Part shown: in pieces, positions 16,501 to 21,210 of the stretch | How the letters are laid out: each line of letters begins with the position of its first letter | Position numbering within the stretch: position 1 is the first letter of the stretch | Source of the DNA: Marinilabilia sp046483585 | GTDB lineage: Bacteria > Bacteroidota > Bacteroidia > Bacteroidales > Marinilabiliaceae | Direction: 5' to 3' | Length of the DNA: 22,895 bases | NCBI GenBank assembly: GCA_046483585.1 | Contig: JAWOCV010000078.1 | Coordinates: forward strand, 1-22,895 | Notes under the pieces: generated by a model | Seen by the model: the letters and a program-made list of their open reading frames with translations, nothing else | What the model was told of the DNA's origin: nothing | Databases searched by the model: none | Made by a program: the position numbers and the translations under genes

Positions 16501-17484
16501 TTACTCTTCTTTCACAATCTTCTCCATTACCAGATTGGTCCGGGCAGCCGACTCCCCGGTACTGATGCCATCTTCGGTTCCTCTGATGGCATTCACAACA
16601 TTACTTATCAAATTGAACTGAATATTTTCCGGATTGATATAGGGGAATTCAAGAAATTCACGTTCATTGAACAGCAAGACCGGTTCATGGCCGAAGGTGG
16701 AAAATTCAATACGTCCTTTGGTTCCTATGATCTCCATGACATCCCGTTTGGAAGCCTCATCGCTGACAAAACTCCAGGTACCGCTTCCCAAAACGCCATT
16801 ATCAAACTCCATGGCCGCTACAACCGTATCTTCTGCTTCATAATATCCCCCGAAATTTTTGGAACTCCCCCACGCCTTTCGGATAGGGCCAAATAAATAG
16901 TCAAGATAATCGAGTTGGTGAGAAGCCAGATCATAAAAGATGCCTCCGCCTGCAATCTGTGGCCTTACCCGCCATGGCGGATTGTCGCGATCCCGCTCAG
17001 CCGGGGTGGCCGGACGTATCAGCATAATATTGACCGACAATGGTTTTCCGATTATACCATCATTTATCAGCGTTTTGATTTTATTGAATCCCGGTAATGT
17101 GCGCCGGTAATAGGCTACATAAAGCGGAACTCCTGTCTCTTTGCTGACAGCCAGCATTTCCTGGCATTGCTGGTAAGTGGCCGCCATGGGTTTCTCCACA
17201 TAAACAGGTTTGCCTGCCTTCATGGCCTTTATGGCATACATGGGATGACTTGACGGAGGTGTGGCCACATAAACGGCATTGACCGCGGGATCGTTGATCA
17301 GCTCCTCGGCATTGCTATACCACCTGGGGACCTTATGACGCCGGGCATAATCCTCTGCCAGTTCCGGATCCCGCCGCATAACCGCCACCAGTTTTGATCC
17401 TTCTACTTTACTGAATGCAGGTCCGCTCTTGTGTTCGGTGACATTACCACACCCGATAATCCCCCAATTAATGGTTTCTTGCAT
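16501..17484 (-). CDS. Gfo/Idh/MocA family oxidoreductase
   Basis: This 327-residue protein starts with a Rossmann nucleotide-binding motif (INWGIIGCGNVTEHKSGPAF). It carries the family's EKPMAA motif (97-102, Lys contacting the nicotinamide and substrate) and a DLASHQLD segment (D183 and H187, the usual catalytic or substrate residues). The C-terminal half is the expected open beta-sheet domain. Enzymes of this family oxidise or reduce sugars, inositols or related compounds with NAD(P). The substrate cannot be inferred, and no sugar-utilisation genes adjoin it. There is no Tat or Sec signal, so it is cytoplasmic. It is divergent from the metallophosphoesterase with a 91-bp gap. Confidence 0.92.
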   Translation of the reverse strand: MQETINWGIIGCGNVTEHKSGPAFSKVEGSKLVAVMRRDPELAEDYARRHKVPRWYSNAEELINDPAVNAVYVATPPSSHPMYAIKAMKAGKPVYVEKPMAATYQQCQEMLAVSKETGVPLYVAYYRRTLPGFNKIKTLINDGIIGKPLSVNIMLIRPATPAERDRDNPPWRVRPQIAGGGIFYDLASHQLDYLDYLFGPIRKAWGSSKNFGGYYEAEDTVVAAMEFDNGVLGSGTWSFVSDEASKRDVMEIIGTKGRIEFSTFGHEPVLLFNEREFLEFPYINPENIQFNLISNVVNAIRGTEDGISTGESAARTNLVMEKIVKEE

Positions 17485-17563
17485 AAATCGCGTTTTTTAA
17501 AACAAAAGAAAAAAAATCCCGCTTTTGTTCAACTTCAATTGAAAAATTAATCATGGAAGATTG

Positions 17564-17571
17564 TAAATTTG
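17564..17571 (+). promoter_or_regulatory. Metallophosphoesterase promoter, -7 box; likely leaderless
   Basis: TAAATTTG is an exact -7 match ending only 4 bases before the ATG at 17576. ATTG at 17538-17541, 22 bases upstream, is a fair -33 element. Transcription would start at or beside the start codon. Confidence 0.5.
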
Positions 17572-17575
17572 CAAA

Positions 17576-18571
17576 ATGTTACCAAAACTCATTGAACAGG
17601 CCAGGAGGCCTTTAACGAATTCAACATTCAAACAGGGAAACACTCCCTGCGATATTATTGGGGATATTCACGGTCATGCCGGGGAACTGATTGCCCTGCT
17701 AAAAAAAATGGACTACACGGAAGAAAACGGATTCTGGTCACATCCCAAACGCAAAGCCATCTTTGTTGGCGATTTTACATGCCGCGGCCCTGAAACCAGA
17801 AACACCATCAATATTGTCCGAAATATGACAGAAAACGATGCCGCTTATGCCATATTGGGAAATCACGAGCTAAACGTCATCGGCCATTTCACAAAAAACA
17901 AAGAAAAAGAGCCGTTTAAAACGGCCACAGGGTCAAATAAAAAGATCATGGACTACATCAGGGCCGAATATGCCTGGGATAAAAAGGCCCTGAAAGACGA
18001 TCTCAAATGGATGCGTAGACTGCCTTTCTCCCTCGATATGGGTAGTTTCCGGGTTGTTCATGCTTACTGGTCCGATGAGAATCTGAAATTAATCAGATCA
18101 CAACTGACCAAAGAAAAGCTTACTAAAAAGATATTGGATCAAATATTCTCTGCCGATTCTTCCCTTGGTCTGGCTGTGCGTCAGACCACAAGAGGCATTG
18201 AGATTAATCTGCCCCATGATCTGATCATTAAGGACAACAATAACATACGCCGTACCGTATTCCGCATCAAATGGTGGGAAACGCCAAAAGGCAAAACATT
18301 CAAAGAGCTCAGTTACGGCAACAAGTTCTTATTGCCCGAATACACCATACCACCCGAGATCGTTTTTCCTTTTATAGTCTATCCTGACCGGGCTCCGCTT
18401 GTTTTTGTCGGTCATTACTGCATCAGGCGGGACCAGATGGCCGCCAGCCATAATGTTTGCTGCCTGGACACTTGTCTTGCCAATGACGGCAGCTTAACCG
18501 CTTACAGATGGGACGGGGAAAAAACGATCAAAGAAGGCAATTTTGTTTTTCAGGAGAAATTGAGAAGTTGA
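17576..18571 (+). CDS. Calcineurin-like metallophosphoesterase (PrpE/ApaH-like)
   Basis: This 331-residue protein carries the phosphoesterase motifs in order: GDIHGH (29-34), GDFTCRGP (65-72), GNHE (95-98), VVHAYW and VFVGHY, then a CLDTCLANDGSLTAYRWDGE segment resembling the C-terminal strand of the PrpE/ApaH group. These enzymes use a dinuclear metal site to hydrolyse phosphomonoesters, phosphoproteins or dinucleoside polyphosphates. Residue 69 is Cys where the family normally has Asp (GDxxDRG), a position that supports the catalytic His in PP1-type enzymes. The ATG at 17576 is forced: the next in-frame Met lies beyond the first metal-binding motif. It is the last intact core gene before the accessory region, whose debris begins within a few bases of its stop. 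Confidence 0.88.
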   Translation: MLPKLIEQARRPLTNSTFKQGNTPCDIIGDIHGHAGELIALLKKMDYTEENGFWSHPKRKAIFVGDFTCRGPETRNTINIVRNMTENDAAYAILGNHELNVIGHFTKNKEKEPFKTATGSNKKIMDYIRAEYAWDKKALKDDLKWMRRLPFSLDMGSFRVVHAYWSDENLKLIRSQLTKEKLTKKILDQIFSADSSLGLAVRQTTRGIEINLPHDLIIKDNNNIRRTVFRIKWWETPKGKTFKELSYGNKFLLPEYTIPPEIVFPFIVYPDRAPLVFVGHYCIRRDQMAASHNVCCLDTCLANDGSLTAYRWDGEKTIKEGNFVFQEKLRS

Positions 18572-18574
18572 GAA

Positions 18575-18830
18575 GAAGGGAGCGGGTGGTTTTGTCGCCG
18601 ACCGGGGAGGAGGCCGGAACAGGCATTCCGCTGTCGCGGGTATAGCGAAGGCTGTCGGGATCGAGGTCGCCTTCGGCATTCATCTGCACATAAACGGGAC
18701 TAACGGCTTCCAGTGATTTCCAGGCCACGGGGTTGCGGCCTTTGTCACGTTTAAAGTATTCCCGGGGTTTTTCTTTGCCTTCAGCTGGTTCATCGAGGCC
18801 ATAGCGTTGGTTTTCGGATGGCATTAAGTT
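18575..18830 (-). pseudogene. Fragment of a large accessory protein (same type as the edge gene, tentative)
   Basis: An open minus-strand frame reads PSENQRYGLDEPAEG, then NPVAWKSLEAVSPVYVQM and DLDPDSLRYTRDSG, and runs straight into the antisense of the phosphoesterase gene. It is GC-rich, unlike the surrounding AT-rich debris, and has no proper start or end. It looks like an internal piece of a large secreted protein of the kind seen at the window's right edge, but I rely on general resemblance and cannot align it here. It abuts the ParE fragment. Confidence 0.45.
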
Positions 18831-18939
18831 TTGCATCTAAAGCCAATAAAAACTCATTGCCTAAGCCTTCTCTTTTATCATTGTACCAGTTAGCTGCTTA
18901 AGTGGCATCTAATTCGGCAAAAGGTTTGATAAATAGAGC
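18811..18939 (-). pseudogene. ParE/RelE-family toxin fragment with in-frame stop
   Basis: The minus-strand frame reads ALFIKPFAELDAT, stop, AANWYNDKREGLGNEFLLA, then LDAKLNAI. This is the typical N-terminal half of a ParE toxin, in which a helix with WY...R.GLG..F...L is highly conserved. A TAA at 18898-18900 stands where such proteins usually have Glu. The start codon is missing and the C-terminal half is lost into the neighbouring fragment. The truncated left end coincides with the edge of the hairpin-rich block. It is non-functional. Confidence 0.7.
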
Positions 18940-18940
18940 T

Positions 18941-19433
18941 TGCTGAAAAACAAATATTGTCCTTATTTTGAGAATTTTATAACTTTGTTTGGTTTGTGGA
19001 AGTGCAAGGTTTTTTGTAAAAAATCAGAAATAACTTTGCACTTCTTATCCCAAAATAGTGTTTCAATGAATAATTTTAGCATTTTTCCATTTTGAATGAA
19101 GGTTTCAAAAAAGCTAAACATGTTCGTATTTAAACGGCGCGTTGGCCTGTCCGTTTTCCGGGCCTGCCTGGCGACAAATGAAATGGATGCTTTCAATTTT
19201 TCAGCAAAAAACTTTGAAATAGATAAGTTTTATTTCAAAAAACGGCAGACAGGCCGGCGGATAGAGGAAAGCCAAAATGCGAGACTTTCACGGCCTTGCG
19301 CAATGGCCGGAAATTTTGGCTTTCGTGGGCTGATAGGTTTAAACGGACTAGACCTTTTTGTTTCTTTTTGGGGCAATGCCAAAAAGAAAAATAATAAAGA
19401 AATCAAAAATTAGTCTGCTGACTTATTCAGCAG
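18941..19433. repeat. Hairpin-rich non-coding block, candidate MITE-like element
   Basis: The block is bounded by TGCTGAA (18941-18947) and TTCAGCA (19426-19432), forming short terminal inverted repeats. It is packed with internal inverted repeats: GAAGTGCAA/TTGCACTTC (18999-19007, 19036-19044), GGCCTGTC/GACAGGCC (19144-19151, 19248-19255), TTTGAAATA/TATTTCAAA (19213-19221, 19231-19239), TTTCTTTTTGG/CCAAAAAGAAA (19361-19371, 19379-19389) and CTGCTGA/TCAGCAG (19415-19421, 19427-19433). No transposase is present. A 105-codon plus-strand frame (19096-19413) lacks protein-like features. I saw no clear target duplication. Confidence 0.45.
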
Positions 19434-19434
19434 C

Positions 19435-19583
19435 CCGGATCATGGATCAAATCCACACTGGTATTTCCACAGCTTTGTGCCCGGCGGGCGACCATAGTCC
19501 ATCAGGTTGTCGGTGGTGCCTTCCCCTATGGTGTGGGTGGCTTCTTCGCTGAAGGTGTGGCGCAGGTTGAAGGCTCCGTGGCC
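19435..19583 (-). pseudogene. Frameshifted second copy of the metalloprotease module
   Basis: This 149-bp segment matches 22734-22881 closely (about 85-90% by eye). Its frame reads GHGAFNLRHTFSEEATHTI, then TTDNLMDYGRPPGTKLWKYQ, so the Met-turn is kept. The upstream His-Glu of HExxH is replaced by unrelated sequence. One extra base after KYQ shifts the frame to an early stop. It is a dead remnant of a second protease-bearing protein. The similarity stops at the same GATCCGG point where the edge gene switches to its AT-rich tail. Confidence 0.8.
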
Positions 19584-19835
19584 GACGAAGAAAACAAAAC
19601 AGCATTAATAAGAACTAGAAAAATTTGTCGGTACATCAGGAGCTATTTGGGGTAAGTACAAAAGTCACGAAATGGCACCATTGGCTGAGAAAGCTAAAAA
19701 AAATGCGGAAACCCTTTAAGTTTCTTTGTTTTATTTGGCCGGCTGTTCGTCTCTTGTCGTAAAAAACAATTGCCGTACGGGAATTTACTGACAGAAGAAC
19801 ACCGCTTAACCGCCTTGTGGTGGGGGTAATAGTTA
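19584..19835. other. Gene-free debris between the module remnant and the toxin gene
   Basis: No complete gene is seen. A short plus-strand frame (about 19610-19718) reads ELEKFVGTSGAIWGKY and ends in AEKAKKNAETL, after two stops and with no start codon. It has an antitoxin-like flavour but cannot be assigned. Confidence 0.4.
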
Positions 19836-20111
19836 TTAATCACCGTAATGTCCCCAAAGACTTAGCACATGAACAGTTACGATATCTTCATTTATTGAGT
19901 AAACAAGTCGGTGCTTATGGTTTATTCTGCGTGAAAACTTCCCGGACAGTCCGTATTTCATTAGCTCTAATCGTCCGGTTCCTTCAGTAGGATTTTCCTT
20001 GATTTCGTTTAGAAGTTTAGAAATTTTTCTAAGCACGGCTTTATCACCAGCCTTTCTGTGTTTTTCGATGTCAGATAAAGCGACTTTGGTAAATTCCAGG
20101 ACATAGCTCAT
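19836..20111 (-). CDS. YoeB/Txe-type RelE-superfamily toxin
   Basis: This 91-residue protein has the YoeB/Txe pattern: alternating helices (LSDIEKHRKAGDKAVLRKI), a GTGRLELMKYGLSGKFSRRI segment carrying the conserved basic residues and Glu, RLVYSI, and the C-terminal LSLWGHYGD, where His-Tyr corresponds to the catalytic end of YoeB. YoeB-type toxins bind the ribosome and cleave mRNA at the A site. The gene overlaps the antitoxin by 4 bases (20108-20111), the standard toxin-antitoxin arrangement. No catalytic motif appears damaged, and the frame is intact, so the pair is probably functional despite the decayed surroundings. Confidence 0.9.
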   Translation of the reverse strand: MSYVLEFTKVALSDIEKHRKAGDKAVLRKISKLLNEIKENPTEGTGRLELMKYGLSGKFSRRINHKHRLVYSINEDIVTVHVLSLWGHYGD

Positions 20112-20359
20112 AGCCCAAGTAAATCATTAATTTCTTCAGAGCTTGTAATTCTTTTTACCTCACCATTCTTCGCTTGCTCTGCACTGAGTTTTATTTTCTT
20201 GACCATCTCAGCACTAAAGTAAACATCATCTTCATTTATGGGAGTTAAGGCGTAAGATTTATTAGCCCCTCGCTGAACAATAATTTGCTCTCCTTTATCT
20301 GCCCTTTCAAAGTACAGCCTTTGATTTTGTCTAAATTCTCTACTACTGATTACTAACAT
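20108..20359 (-). CDS. Phd/YefM-family antitoxin
   Basis: This 83-residue protein has the Phd/YefM N-terminal DNA-binding fold (VISSREFRQNQRLYFERADKG followed by QIIVQRGANKSYALTPI) and a charged C-terminal tail that would wrap and neutralise the toxin. The antitoxin precedes the toxin and overlaps its start by 4 bases. It probably represses its own operon: a GTACCA-ACA-TGGTAC palindrome (20378-20392) lies directly downstream of a -7 box. This cassette, with about 37-40% GC, sits between fragments of the large accessory protein, consistent with its having inserted there. Confidence 0.92.
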   Translation of the reverse strand: MLVISSREFRQNQRLYFERADKGEQIIVQRGANKSYALTPINEDDVYFSAEMVKKIKLSAEQAKNGEVKRITSSEEINDLLGL

Positions 20360-20377
20360 GACATTTCGATTTAGTGC

Positions 20378-20399
20378 GTACCAACATGGTACAAATTTA
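20378..20399 (-). promoter_or_regulatory. Toxin-antitoxin promoter and operator
   Basis: On the minus strand, a perfect -7 box TAAATTTG (20392-20399) is followed at once by the inverted repeat GTACCA-TGT-TGGTAC (20378-20392). A repressor bound there would cover the transcription start. GTAC-containing palindromes are also used by other YefM-type antitoxins. The antitoxin ATG follows 18 bases later. Confidence 0.65.
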
Positions 20400-20435
20400 C
20401 TAAATTATACGCTCATTTCCTTCATTTTGTTCTAA

Positions 20436-20668
20436 TTAATGGATGATATTTCTCCAATTTTTTTGTAAGTCCTCCGAGGTGTTCATTCCACTGCGTTCAA
20501 CACCGATATTTTTCTCCTTCCAATGACCTCTCGCATGCCGGAAGTGTAGCGGGAAAGCATGCCTTTGCTGCCGGTTTCGAAGTCTTCGGCTTTCAGGCCG
20601 GGGGCTTCAAGGGCTTCACCGATGGTGACCTGCCAATTGACGACGGCCGGGGCGTAGACTTTTACTTA
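20436..20668 (-). pseudogene. Fragment of a large accessory protein, two frames
   Basis: One minus-strand frame (20668 to 20483) reads VKVYAPAVVNWQVTIGEALE, then SKGMLSRYTSGMREVI, and stops. From about 20530 another frame continues with ARGHWKEKNIGVERSG and ends NWRNIIH at 20436. The first part is GC-rich and looks like the region that precedes the protease module in this type of protein. The second may be an old tip or immunity remnant. It has no start codon. Gene order places it upstream of the broken protease copy at 19435-19583, with the toxin-antitoxin pair in between. Confidence 0.5.
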
Positions 20669-20705
20669 TCCACACGAAAGCATTCACGCGAAAACGTAAA
20701 GATTG

Positions 20706-21206
20706 TCAATTTTCGAACTTCTTTTCATCACCAGTTAAATCTTGTGAATGCTTGTAAATGTATAAGACTGAAATTCCAGTCCAAAAAACACCCCACAATA
20801 TAAAAAACACCCCTACCCAATATGACTTCTTAAATTCAACAACAAATGAATTCTTATATCGGATTGCTTTAATTTCTTTAACGCTATTTTCATCAAAAAA
20901 GACTGTAATAGTATCGCATGGATTTAATTGGCCTTTTATTTGATTTCGTTTGGTTGTAATTCGTGTAAAATAGGGAACAACATTGTTAATGGTTATTTTT
21001 GTTACTTCATAATACGAATTATTTTTTTTATCAAACAAAACAGTATCACTTAACTGTGTTATAGCACCAGTAGAAACTTGATAGTTTTCTATAGTGTCAT
21101 TCTTTTCATACAAGAAATCTTTGGTTCCATAGAAAAGAGATAAAAGCCCCATTGGTAAACCTATAAAAATGGCCTGAAAATATCTATATTTATTAATTGC
21201 CGACAT
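20706..21206 (-). CDS. Small two-helix membrane protein, candidate immunity protein
   Basis: This 166-residue protein has a transmembrane helix near residues 10-28 (YFQAIFIGLPMGLLSLFY), an extracytoplasmic beta-rich stretch of about 100 residues, and a second helix near 130-152 (SYWVGVFFILWGVFWTGISV). The layout resembles DUF3592-like proteins, but I cannot confirm membership. It starts 4 bases after the stop of the large edge gene (TAAtaaaATG), implying translational coupling. Small membrane proteins placed just after a polymorphic toxin are often immunity proteins. That is the best guess here, but a simple accessory membrane protein is equally compatible. It is very AT-rich, like the tip of its upstream neighbour. 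Confidence 0.6.
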   Translation of the reverse strand: MSAINKYRYFQAIFIGLPMGLLSLFYGTKDFLYEKNDTIENYQVSTGAITQLSDTVLFDKKNNSYYEVTKITINNVVPYFTRITTKRNQIKGQLNPCDTITVFFDENSVKEIKAIRYKNSFVVEFKKSYWVGVFFILWGVFWTGISVLYIYKHSQDLTGDEKKFEN

Positions 21207-21210
21207 TTTA

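Noticed and set aside
18528..18836. 102-codon minus-strand ORF as a complete gene
   Set aside because: Its end is antisense to the phosphoesterase gene and its start lies inside a ParE fragment in another frame; it is better described as a fragment.
19096..19413. 105-codon plus-strand ORF in the hairpin-rich block
   Set aside because: Its frame runs through several inverted repeats and the translation is basic and without domain features; more likely a by-product of the element.
19610..19718. Plus-strand antitoxin-like frame (ELEKFVGTSGAIWG...)
   Set aside because: There is no start codon and two stops directly precede it; resemblance is too weak to call.
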